Assembly (NCBI RefSeq): GCF_963259705.1
Contig: NC_081842.1
Location: forward strand, 184,640,349 to 184,704,348
Length of the DNA: 64,000 nt
Direction of reading: 5' to 3'
DNA from: Myotis daubentonii
Taxonomy: Eukaryota > Chordata > Mammalia > Chiroptera > Vespertilionidae
Shown here: positions 1 through 12,200 of the stretch, piece after piece
How the letters are laid out: every line of letters starts with the position of its first letter
Position numbering within the stretch: position 1 is the stretch's first letter
Notes under the pieces: generated by a model
What the model saw: only the letters and a program-made list of their open reading frames with translations
Databases searched by the model: none
Told to the model about the DNA's origin: nothing
Made by a program: the position numbers and the translations under genes

Positions 1-200
1 TTTTTCATCTTCCAAAACTGAAACTCTATACTCTTTAAACAAAAGTTCCCCATTACCCACTCCTGCAGGCCCTGGCAACCACCCTTTACTTTCTGCATTT
101 ATGAATTTGACTACTCTAGGTACCTCATATAAATGGAATCATGTAATATTTATCTTTTTGTGACTGGCTTGAGCTTGATTATCTTGTGGGTCATAAACAG
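1..200 (-). repeat. Old L1 3' end fragment
   Basis: The stretch reads, in reverse, like the 3' UTR of mammalian L1M elements (segments such as catataaatggaatcatg and ctggcaaccaccctttac). It is diverged and lies in an EPS15 intron. Confidence 0.55.
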
Positions 201-3200
201 GTCATTAGGGAAGAAAAGATTTCCTCCTTCTCCTCCCAGGATTCTATGGTAGACAGCTGTTTTATGGGAATTATTTGTGAATCTTAAGACTGGTTTCACT
301 TATTCCTTGTTCATCTGGTTGTGCTAAGACATGTTATGATACCTGTTTGGAAGATCCCTTATAAGTAGACGGTTTCTGTACTCTTTTCCCCCCCCAATAT
401 TTTCAACAATAAGAGTTATCTCCTATTTACCAGACCTTGTTCTAGGCCTTGAAGATACAGTGGCGAACAAAACAAACTTCCTGTCTTTATAGAGCTTATA
501 TGGGAAAGATAGACAATAAACAAACATGTAATATGTTAGGTACTTATGAATGCTATAAATTAAATCAGGATAAGGGGATAAAAAGTGACATGCCTAAAAT
601 GTAGCTTTATCAATCACACTTCATAAAAGAAGCATATCAACATAGTCTGATCTCAAATATGTAATGGAAAAAAATACCAGGATAAAAAGCTCTTAAAAAC
701 GTAAAATATTGGTACGAGTTATTTCTGGAAATGAGATTATAGATGGCATTTTTTTTATCATGCTTTCATGTATTTTTCCACAGTGTTCATTACCTTTATT
801 CTTGGGGAGAAAAGGGTGTTAGTGAGGTCCCATTTGCATTTAAAGCCTGATTTTGCTGGCTCATAGCTCCTGTGTGCATCAATAAGAAGAAAGCCACCTG
901 CTGAGTTCCTCTCCAAGTGTTATTCCTGGGACTCCTCAGCAGGTGTCTCACACTTGAGCTAAACAAGTTCACCCTCAGTGACTCCTTCGTTTCTGGGTGG
1001 GCCTCTGCTTCATTTCAGTCATGATCGATATCTGAGAAAGTTCTAGCCAAACTCTTATTAATTCCCTAGTTTGGGCAAAAGTGCGTTGTCGTTCATACAG
1101 GATACATTTCCCAGTGTTGGACCAGTGCTAAATAGGTCGTTTATTCTGATGAAGAAAGTGTGGAAAAACTCTAGTAAGCTACAGTAGCATAAGCTTCATA
1201 CATAAATGCCATTTTTTTAATTCATTTCTTTCCCAAAGTACACTCCACAAAATTCCAGTCACTTCACAAAATTTCAGTCAAACTTGACCTAACTCAGCAC
1301 TATTGCCAAATGTTATGACTTCTTGTAAAAGCTGTGGGACAATGGCAGAGGAAAAGCATGAAGCTGATTTTTCAGTCTTTCCAGTGAAATGAACCCAACT
1401 CCTTTCCCTCATTACCTGTCTACCAATCAGGAGAGCATCTGCACCCTGATTGTACCTCAGCTGCTGTGGAATCAGGAATAACAGGAAGAGGAGGAAAAGG
1501 AAGGGAAAGCCTGAAACACCAGCCATGACTAGGCTGGGCCCCAGCTGTGGGACTCAGCAGAGAATGCAGTAATAATAAAGCATGTTTCATAGCTCAAGCT
1601 CCAGGATTTCCTGTAACTCTGGACTTTCAATATCCTCTTCAGGCTCAGAGTTGTTGGTGTATCCCTAAAGGACTGGTTTTGTCTATGATTCTCGCCACTC
1701 CTCTATACTTCCTCCACCCCATGAGTAACTTGGTGATAAATCAAACAAAAATAATATACAGGGGTGGGCAAAAGTAGGTTTACAGTTATAATACAAATAA
1801 ATAATAATTAATACATAATAATACAAGAATAAACTGCATGTTTTGTGTACTCACAACTATAAACCTACTTTTGCCCACCCCTATATATGTTCCTTGCCCG
1901 TCTTCTTGTTTATGCCCATGGTATACTCATTTTTAGAGTAAAGGCACACTTTACACATTTCAATGAGTGGTTGGGCACAGTATTCTAAACCTGATCTACA
2001 CTAATAAAAGGGTAATATGCTAATTATACCAGGAGACCTTCAGGGAGACCTTCTGGACAAAGCCATGGTGGCAGGGCCGAGGCAGAGGCGGTTAGGGGTG
2101 ATCAGGCTGGCAAGTGGGGGGCAGTTGGGGGTGAGCAGGCCGGCAGGGTGGGGGCAGTTGGGGGCGATCAGGCCGGCAGTGGTAGCAGTTAGGGGTGATC
2201 AGGCCGGGGGGGGAGGGGCAGTTGGGGTTGATCAGACTGGCAGGCAGAGTGGTTAGGGGCAATCAGGTAGGCAGGCAGGCGAGTGGTTAGGAGCCAGCAG
2301 TCCTGGATTGTGAGAGGGATGTCCTAAACCAGCAGTTGGACATCCCCCGAGGGGTCCCAGATTCAGGCTCCGCTGAGGGACACCCTCTTCCCCCCACCAC
2401 CCCACCCCGCACAAATTTTGTGCACCGGGCCACTAGTTTGATATAAAGATGAGGAGTTGAGGAAGGATAAGGAGATTTTTCTGCACCTCTTTGCTTGCTC
2501 TCTCTTACACTCTCTTTTGCACATTTCTTTCCTCTCCTTCCCTTGTTTCTTTTCTGCTTTCCTATATCAAGCAGAAATTCCTATAAACATTCTTTGACTT
2601 TATTGGTGGCCTTATGCCTGAACAAGTGAAGCCTATCTCAAAGTAGATCAGTTCATTCCAGCCAGAAATGTTAGTCCATGTGGTAAGTGCACTGTAATGG
2701 AACAGATACTGTGTCATGCCTATGGAGCAGTGGTTACATAATTGCTTTTGCAATTACTGGGCCTTCTTCCTGGAATAGCTTGCTTTCTCCTACCTTCATC
2801 TATTTGGCAGATTCCATCCCTTATTTAAAAGACCTAGCTCAAATGTTAGTCTTCTTTGATACTTTTCCTAATTCTCCCAGACAGTGGCTCCTATGACATG
2901 TTTTTCATATCTCAAATAGCTCATTTAAGATGGTTTTATTGTAGTTTGTTTACATCTCCCTCACTAGACTGTGAGCTTTCCAGGGGTAGGAACTCTATTT
3001 TCTTATTTTCCTAGATGTGCTAATCAACAAATGTTTTTTGATCATTCATTTTTCATTGGCTAAGCCTTATTCCCTATTTTTAAGGACCTTAAAATCTAGT
3101 AAAGTGTGATATATCAATCATAGATAATTATAGTACAAACTAGAATGCAGTCAGTGCCACAAAAAAGGAAGAAAATCACTTCTTGTTCTTAGAATTAGAG

Positions 3201-6200
3201 ATGCCTCGGTTATTTCAAGCCTTGTGGATGAGGTAGCATTCAAATGGGCCCTGGAGAATAGATGTGAAATGTGGAATTAATGTAGTCTAGCTTTCTTTAC
3301 TTCTTGATGTCGTTATTATAAATATTTTAAGTGCATGGGAGCTATATTATGTGACATGTATTCCAGAGTCCTAAATGCTTTATCTAGAGTTAGTTTACCT
3401 GTTTTTCATCTTAAATTACTTATTAGTTGATTTATATAAAGAAATGCATTTATCTTGTAGGAATATCAATGTGCTCACTGTCTTTTTGGACTTAAGTCAG
3501 AAATTCAGGAACTAATATTTGGGATTAGATATTTTTCACCTATCTGAAATGTTACCAACCAAAAGAGGACATGAATTTAATGTCTTTCTGTTTTATTGCA
3601 TTGATTTTCTTTATTCATTTTAGCCACAGACCCCTTTGCTTCTGTTTTTGGAAATGAATCATTTGAAGATGGATTTGCTGACTTCAGCACATTGTCAAAG
3701 GTATCCAAAGTGATTAGTGGGAAGGTATAAAATACATTGTTTCTACCAAAAGAGCAATTCTTCCTTTCAATTATATAACCCCCTCACAGACTTTGCAACT
3801 TGATTTCAATAATTCACAGCAAATGTTGATTTCAAATAGAAGTGGAAAATAAGATATAATTAAAGTAGATGTACATATTTCTATTCATAAAGACCATGGT
3901 GATAGCACAGGTAATTATAGTTTTCTACTGACAGGTTTGCTCAACAACTTCATTTTTAAGAGTCTTATGTATTTTTAAACACGTTTCTTCCAATTAAACT
4001 GCATTTTTCTCCTCTTGATTGTCTGGGTCAATAGTTGTATAATCTGGGTATTCATTCCATCCTCTGCATTGGTTAATTGGCTTTTTTTGTTCTGAGGCTG
4101 CTAGGGTTATGTTAATACACATAGTCCAGCACTTACATGTCTTCTACCTGTTTTCCAGGATAGCTCTAGGACTGATTGAAGCCAAAAGAATAAAATTAGA
4201 ATATATGTCAAATTGTCTGTGCCATTGGTTCTCAACTAGGTATAATTTTCCACCCCTCTGCCTATCCCCAGAAAACATTTGGCAATGTCTAGAGATACTT
4301 TTGGTTGTCACAGTTGGATAGGGGGACTATTCATATTTAGTGGATAGAGAGAAGGGATGCTGTTAAAACATCCTACCAAGTTCTGCCCAGTACCCCCACA
4401 CCACAGAATTATGGCCAGCCCAAAATGTCAGTAGTGCTACTGTAGAGGAACACTAGCCTAAATAGAGCTAAAATCTTAACATCTGATTCATTATAGAAAA
4501 CAGAATCTTTCATTATTCCATGTATTAGAAGGATAGGGTCTTCAGACTCACATAAAGATTAAAATTATGATTCCATGAGGTCAGTTTGCTTTAAAAAACT
4601 GAATTTCAAGTTGTCTTTAATGTTCAAGATGCTGTTTTAAAATGGCCTCCAATGGTTTTGTATTGCCTGAAGCTTGACAAACCTTTGATCCCCAGATGGC
4701 TTATTTTGGTATAATCTTTTGCTCTTAAAAAATAGCAATGTTATAATCACTACTCATATAGAACAATTAAAAAAATATTTCCCCTTTGGCTCTGAATGCA
4801 ACGGTTAAAATGTCAGTGCTCAGAATTGAAATACATAAAGCTGCATAATACTGAAGACCATTCTTCCAAATGCTACATGTACAGCTTAATTGGTATAATA
4901 TATATAACCATGCGTAAACATTTCTTTTCAAACAAAGGCTAACAATGAAGATCCTTTCAGTTCAGCCACACTGAACTCAGCCAGCAATGTGGTCCTTACA
5001 AAAAACGTGCTGGAGGAAGCACCAGTCACAAGTGAAGATGTACCCCCAGCACTGCCACCGAAGATCGGAACTCCAACAAGACCCTGCCCGCCACCACCTG
5101 GTATGAGAGTTCTTAAATCAACAAGATGCTTTTTTTTTTCTTAAAGTATTGTGCGGGCCTTATTTATAGACTTACCTAAAGGGCCTTTAACAAAACAAGT
5201 CAAGAAAACATGGCAGGAGCCTGCTACTATCCTGTGTTCTGACCTCAATACAGAATTACAGACATGTGCCTAAGAACCCAGCATGTGTAACTGTCATGAA
5301 CTACTTTTCTGGCATGTTCAAATTTCTTTTAAAATCATTTTAGAGAAGCAGTAAATAGAAAAAGGAAAGTATCTATGAAGTCTCTTGGGAAGCCCATTGA
5401 TTACTGTTTGAACAATAGTTTCCTGCACTTTGGTGTTTTAATTAATTTCTATAAGAGAAGATTAGTTTGAAGTCCCATTCTTTTCTTGCCAAATGTACTC
5501 CTTAAATTCTTTAATGTGAGAATATATGGCTTTTGGTATCCAGCATTTAGCAATATAGTGATTTGAAATAAATTGTTTTTCTTGAAGAAAAATCTTTTAC
5601 CTCAGTTAATGAAAGATGCCTTGGTTTTATAAAAGTGATTTTTTTTGGCCAAAGCCGGTTTGGCTCAGTGGATAGAGCGTCGGCCTGCGGACTGAAAGGT
5701 CCCGGGTTCGATTCCGGTCAAGGGCATGTGCCTGGGTTGCGGGCACTTCCCCAGTGGAGGATGTGCAGGAGGCAGCTGATCGATGTTTCTCTCATCGATG
5801 TTTCTAGCTCTCTATCTCTCTCCTTTCCTCTCTGTAAAAAATTAATAAAATATATTTTAAAAAAGTGATTTTTTGGGGGATCTGGGAATAAATTCTTAAT
5901 TTTTTATTTTTTTTAACCTTTAGCACTATCCAAAGAAAAGGGACAAAAAAAAGACTAATCCCCTGAGTAGTTGTGCTACTAGGTTGTTATGTGAGAAGAC
6001 ACATCTGGTACATTGTTCTTTTAATCGTGTATCATTCCTGGGGAAATTTTGAGCACAGGACTATAGATTACTATTCTTTTTTGTTGTTGTTAATCCTCAC
6101 CCAAGAATATTTTTTCATTGATTTTTAAAGAGAGTGGAAAGGAGTGAGAGAGAAAGAGAGAAACATCGAAGTGAGAGAGACACAGCGATTAGTTGCCTCT

Positions 6201-9200
6201 CGCATATGCCCGGGGATCGAGCTTATAACTGAAATATGTGCCCTTGGAACGGAGAGAGGGAGAAACATCAATGATGAGAGAGAATCATTGATCGTCTGAC
6301 TCCTGCACATCACCTACTGGGGATCAAGCCCACAACCCGGGCATGTGCCCTGACCAGGAATCAAACCATGACCTCCTGGTTCATGGGTCGATGCTCAACC
6401 ACTGAGGAACACCAGCCAGGCTTGATTACTATTCTTGCCTTTTCATAATAACCTCCCTATGGTATTTCTTGGGACGATTATTTCTTCTTCCTTGATTTAA
6501 AGAAATTTCATATTCAATTGTTAATACTCAATTATCTGTTGAAAAGTTAGGTAAATAAGTGATTTCTATCTTTTAAGGAAAAGCAGCCTATATCATATAT
6601 TGTTAGAGGGTAAGGTTGTCAGTCTATATATTAAACAAATAAGAGCCAGTTTGCTCATTTAACTTTTAGAACTATATAATGCCAATAGTGAATTTATTTT
6701 TTAAGTCCTAAATAAAATAATATATTAGTGCTTTAGCTAAATCTTCAGCAGAGTGAGTGTATAGCACTATAGAAAGATCAAGGAAAGGATGGTTTGTTGG
6801 AGAGAGTACTTGACTGGGAGCTCAAAAGTTTGGGTTCTAATTCTGAATATGCCCCGACGAGCTCGGTGATCCTGAGTGTGTAATTTCTGAGCCTCAGCTG
6901 TCTGAGCTGTTAGATGGTGGCAGTATTCTAATTTCGCTACCTTCACAGGATTGGTGGAAGGATCCACTGAGATGTGAAATATGAACACCTTTTGTAAGCT
7001 ATTAAAGTGATGGAAGATACTTTAACACCTGTTCTTAATTTTCTTCAGGAAGTGTTAAATTTAAAACTTTAAAATTTGAGAACTTGCTTGAAAATTATGA
7101 TGCTGTTGTTTGGTCAAAGATTAGTTTATCAGCAAACACGAAGATTTAGGCCCTGTGCTTCAAAACAGTCTCTTTATTCTTCAGTTTGATGTATTCTAGG
7201 TGGCAAAGTAAATTTTTAATTTCATGTTCCCAGATGTTATATATAGATCCAGAGAAAAATCAGAAGAATATCAGCATTTTTCAAAGGTCATTTGCCCTTA
7301 TGCCACAAGTGGGTAACTGAATCAGGCTGAGGTTCTAATAGATGAGGCCATTGACATTCTTTGTCATTCTCCTGCTATATCTTTTCTTCTCTCTTTTCCT
7401 GGGAACATGCTATTTTGGAGAAGAAAAGGGTTTGCCCAAGGCAGAAATAGGAATCCGGACCGAATTTACCTACATGGGGCTGGAATATAGTTGAGAGGTT
7501 ATGTGTGAAAAATTTGAAGATAGATGTTGGTGTGGCCATTTAAGAGCATATGGAGAATGTGTTTTGGGCACTCAACCCTGCCCCCCACCCCCAGTTCTTC
7601 ATGCTTCCTGTGTTCATGTTCTTGTGTGTTTGTGTTTGCTGTATTTACTAGTTGAGTTAATTGTAATGATTTTGATCCAGGGAAAAGACCCATCAACAAA
7701 TTGGATTCTTCCGATCCCTTTAAACTGAATGATCCATTTCAGCCTTTCCCAGGCAATGATAGCCCCAAAGAAAAAGATCCTGATATATTTTGCGATCCAT
7801 TTACTACTACTACCACTACCAATAAAGAGGCTGACCCAAGCAATTTTGCTAACTTCAGTGCTGTAAGTACTGTGAATGGGCTGTTTGGGGGAGAATCTTT
7901 CCATTTATAGTTTGAAGGGTTTTTAAAGATTATTTTGGAGTCTTCCAAATGTGTTTATTTCCAATTAAATTTACTAACATACTAAAAGTGATCTTTATTC
8001 TTCCCCCAACCAAAACATCTGTTTGCTTCTGTTAGGATGGTTCTAAAATTACTCCATTGCACAAGTGATTTTAGTAGTCTTAGTTCTTGTGATATATACC
8101 AGTTGTTGTAAACCCTTCGCTTCGTTTTAGTAAACAACATAAATAAACTCCTTACTGTTGTTATTTTGTAAATTGTTATGGATGATGGGCCATTAGACAG
8201 TTATTTGCTCTCTGCCCACTGGGTAAATAATGCCAAAAAGAGCTTGTGTATTTGTAACTGTGTGTGTGTGTTTGTGTATAAAGCTTTGTTGATTTCTGGA
8301 GATCAGTCAGCAACTATTATATGACAGGATAGGGCCAAGGACTCTTTGAATAGAAAGTAAAACTCTGTGCTTTTTAATGTCAATATATAGCTGTGCTTTT
8401 TAATGTCAATTTTATGAAATAAATATAATCATCAAGAGTTAAACAAATCTTTAATTATTTGGAGGGCTCTAATTCACTAGCCTTCCATATTTACTCTGCA
8501 TGCTCCCAGAACTGACTACAATAGGTAGACCAGTGGAAACAAATGGAAGGATGCTGTGATAATGGCATAGGCAGGGCCTGTAACATCCCAGAACTGAGAA
8601 AACCAGCTATGGAGGTGTCACTCTGGAACAACATAAAGCAATGACCTTTTCCACCATTATTTGATAAGAAACAAGGATTTCTTAAAAATAAAATTCTTAG
8701 AGTAGCTAACAAAGTTTTATTTTCCCAGATTCTATAACAAAGGAATTTTCCTCTACTTATCACTTTAAGCCAGTGGTTCTCAACCTGTGGGTCGCGACTC
8801 CTTTGGGGGTTGAAGGACCCTTTCACAGGGGTCGCCTAAGACCATCGGAAAACACATATATAATTACATATTGTTTTTGTGACTAATCACTATGCTTTAG
8901 TTATGTTAAATTTGTAACAATGAAAATACATCCTGCATATCAGATATTTACATGACGATTCATAACAGTAGCAAAATTACAGTTATGAAGTAGCAACAAA
9001 AATAATTTTATGGTTGGGGGTCACCACAACATGAGGAACTGTATTAAAGGGTCGAGGCATTAGGAAGGTTGAGAACCACTGCTTTAAGCCCTTGAGATGA
9101 TCTCGGAAATAGATTTAGACCCTGGCTGCAGTCTGTATGTCTCCATCAGTGTAGCATTGGGTCACTCAGCCAGCAGCCATTTCTAGTTAGAAAGGAGGTA

Positions 9201-12200
9201 GGCAGGAATCTGCATACAACTAAGTCAGATGAATGAAACTGAGCTACCTAGGTTTTGAATCTGTACTCTAAGCACCAGTGGCTTCTTATGAATGTGAAGG
9301 AGCAGAATAGGAATCAGTATCTTGATTATTGGAAAATGGAATGGCAGGATTATAGTAACCTAACTTTTGTTAGATGAAATTTGAGTTGTTTCAAGCATAG
9401 AATCAAGAATTGTTCTTCTTAAGAGATTACAACCCTCTTCATATAAAATAACCTTCTGACAGTTTGTGGCATTTAATATCTAAATAGAATTTCATCAAAT
9501 CAAAGCCTGTTTGGAATGATTCTTTAACAGTAGTTGGGGCATTTTGCTTATTTCATACTCCAGAATCTCAATATGGCATAATTGCTTTTTTGGATAGATA
9601 AAACTATTTCCCTGACCTAATTACGGGTGTTAAGGTTTCATTTAGACTCGGTCAAAAAGTTCTCAGTGCCTGCCAAAAATCTTTATAATGCATTTGAAAG
9701 GAAAGATTTGGTCCACATCTTGTTTAGTACTCTTATTTTATGTATAGCAGAATCATCACATTCTTTGCTTTATCGTTTTTCTGTACCTGAAGGTTAGATT
9801 AAGGGAGGGAATCACCGGTGGAATTAAGTTGAAAATGATTTATCATGTGAGGATGCTCAATGAAGGTGAAGTAGTAGATGTTTTATATTAGATAAAAAGG
9901 CTAGCCCTCTCCTGTTTTTAAACCTACTTAAATCACCTTAAGCATATACTTTTTTAAATGATTTTTTTAATGTTTAGTTTTATAGACTTGCTATCTGTAA
10001 ACTGCATTACTTTTTAAAAACAAAATTACATTTAGGAACGAGTAAAACGAAATGTGTTTTCAGGAAAAAAATTTAACAAGTAACAAGACTATTCCCAGAG
10101 TCCTTCAGGTGAAACAAGTAGTTAATATCATTTGTAGAAACTATTTTTCCTTCTTTTCTTTTTATTTGTTTTACTCATTAATCTGTTCATTTGTTCATTC
10201 ATTCATCTTTTACACGGCAGTATCCCTCTGAAGAAGACATGATCGAATGGGCCAAGAGGGAAAGTGAGCGAGAGGAGGAGCAGAGGCTTGCCCGACTGAA
10301 TCAGCAAGAGCAAGAAGACTTAGAACTGGCTATTGCACTCAGCAAATCGGAGATTTCAGAAGCATGAGGAATTCTCCTGTCCCTTGTCAACCATACAGTA
10401 CTCTTCTCCCTGAATACTGAAGCTCTTTACAGTGTATATCGAAACTACCTATGAGCATAGGTTTGAGATTCCTGTAAATGTGACAAAAGTGTGTTTGTCT
10501 TTTTAAAATTCATTTCAGATTTGTCTTCTCCTCACCCCAGAAAAGCAGTAACCCAGTCAGACAGCTTCACCTAGGTCCCTGTTCTCGTGTGCATTTACTG
10601 TGCGCTTTTGCCTGCCTCTGCCTCTCTCACTTGTGAAGCTAGAGCACCCAAGCTTCTGCCTTCTAGGATATAGAGAAATAGCTTCGCCCCTGTGCTACCC
10701 TTGTTCTGAAGTTACTCTGGTGATAGCCAGTGGGGTTCTTAAAATTTGCAGTATTCTCCTCTAGTTTTAATGGGTGAGGGAGGGGAAGGGAAAGAACATC
10801 CTATTTATGATAGTGCAGATTGGCTAGTTTAAAGTGCATGTTTGTGTTTCCATAGAATCAAAAGACTGTTTAATTTGTTTTTTATAGACAAGGAAAAATA
10901 TTTTGCATAAATTGACTCCACTATTGAAAAGGGATGCTTTAGATTGAACCGTCACAGCTTGAGATGCAATCTTTTCCTAAATAAAAACATTAAAGCCTCA
11001 TGTGTGAAACATACTAAATTTTTTTTTTCTGAATTTAAAGAATTTCAGATTGAAAGATACCTCTCCATACTTTTAAGTGCTAAACAGTGGAGAAAATTTA
11101 TCATCTAAAATATACCCATCAGTATAAGGCAAGCAAAAATCGTAACATGGCAGTCATTCTGCCGGGCTGTGGCACTGTCCTCTTTAGTTCATGGCAGGTG
11201 TATTTTTGTACTTTTGCAGAAGAAACTTTAGCAAGCTAGAACTGGAAGGTACTTTAATTTTTTGTATGTATATTTTTGTTTCCTTTAACGAAGGCTCAGT
11301 TACTTGAAATGTAAAAACTTTCACTGAATACAAATGAAAAAAGTGGCATGTATTAAATCAAATTGCTCATCTTTGTGGTTTAAAGCAGTTTATTCTCTTC
11401 ATGTTTTTGACTATGAAAATGGCAGGCTAGCAAAAAAAGGAAAAGTCTTGTTTTTATAATTGGGAGAGAAGAGACCTGCCAAATTATTAGAGCTCTTCGT
11501 GTGTTAAAAGCCCATCTCTTGTGAAACTGACCTAGCATACAAGGTAAATTTGAAATAGACTGTGAAGTGGGCTGTAAATTTTAATTGTAATTTTTTTCTC
11601 AACATCAGTTACTGACTTAGGTAATGTTTTCAATACCTATTTACCAAGATAAAGAAAGATGCATCTAAAAATGAATTCAAAGTCTCTCTGGTTACCAAAT
11701 CAAAGTAATATTGATCTGTGATAATCAGAGTAACATTGCTTAGCCTATGATTAAATTCTAAAATACCCAATTCATTTCATCTTGAAATGGTGCTTTTTTC
11801 CCCCTCCACACACAATTGGACTGCTGTAGTTTAAATAAACTCAAACCACTTTCTTGCACTGCTTTTTTCTACTTTTGTAAATTGAAACAGCATAAAAGGC
11901 ATACATGTGAAGCAAGGGCTGAATCATAATCACCAGGTTTAATTTTGATAAACTGATCCAGTGACTGAGGATATATGCAAAAGTTGACTAAGAAGGTGGT
12001 ATTGGGAGTTGTGGTAGGTAGTGGTTTTGGGTATTTTTCTTCCCCTTACACTTCAGGAAAAAGGTAAGTTGACTTGAACAACCTTCTTTTGCACTGGGAA
12101 AATGAACAGATGTTTGAAAAATATTTTTCTTAATTAAAAAAAAACACTCTGAAAAATATTAACTCTCTGTAACTTATAAACACCACCTTTTGATGTAATA

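Larger units (their letters stand above)
5101..7680 (+). other. EPS15 intron
   Basis: Contains the VES, the compound VES and the MIR listed separately. The remaining AT-rich sequence shows no exon I can support. Confidence 0.8.

Noticed and set aside
2017..2256. 79-residue open frame
   Set aside because: It is the minisatellite within the HeliBat, with a repetitive Gly/Arg translation.
1..3600. Possible earlier EPS15 DPF-rich exon
   Set aside because: No stretch encodes repeated DPF with an acceptor and donor. The next upstream exon is taken to lie outside the window.
5670..5720. tRNA-like A and B boxes (also at 20.2, 29.1, 47.9 and 57.9 kb)
   Set aside because: They belong to VES SINE heads with SINE bodies, tails and target duplications, not to tRNA genes.
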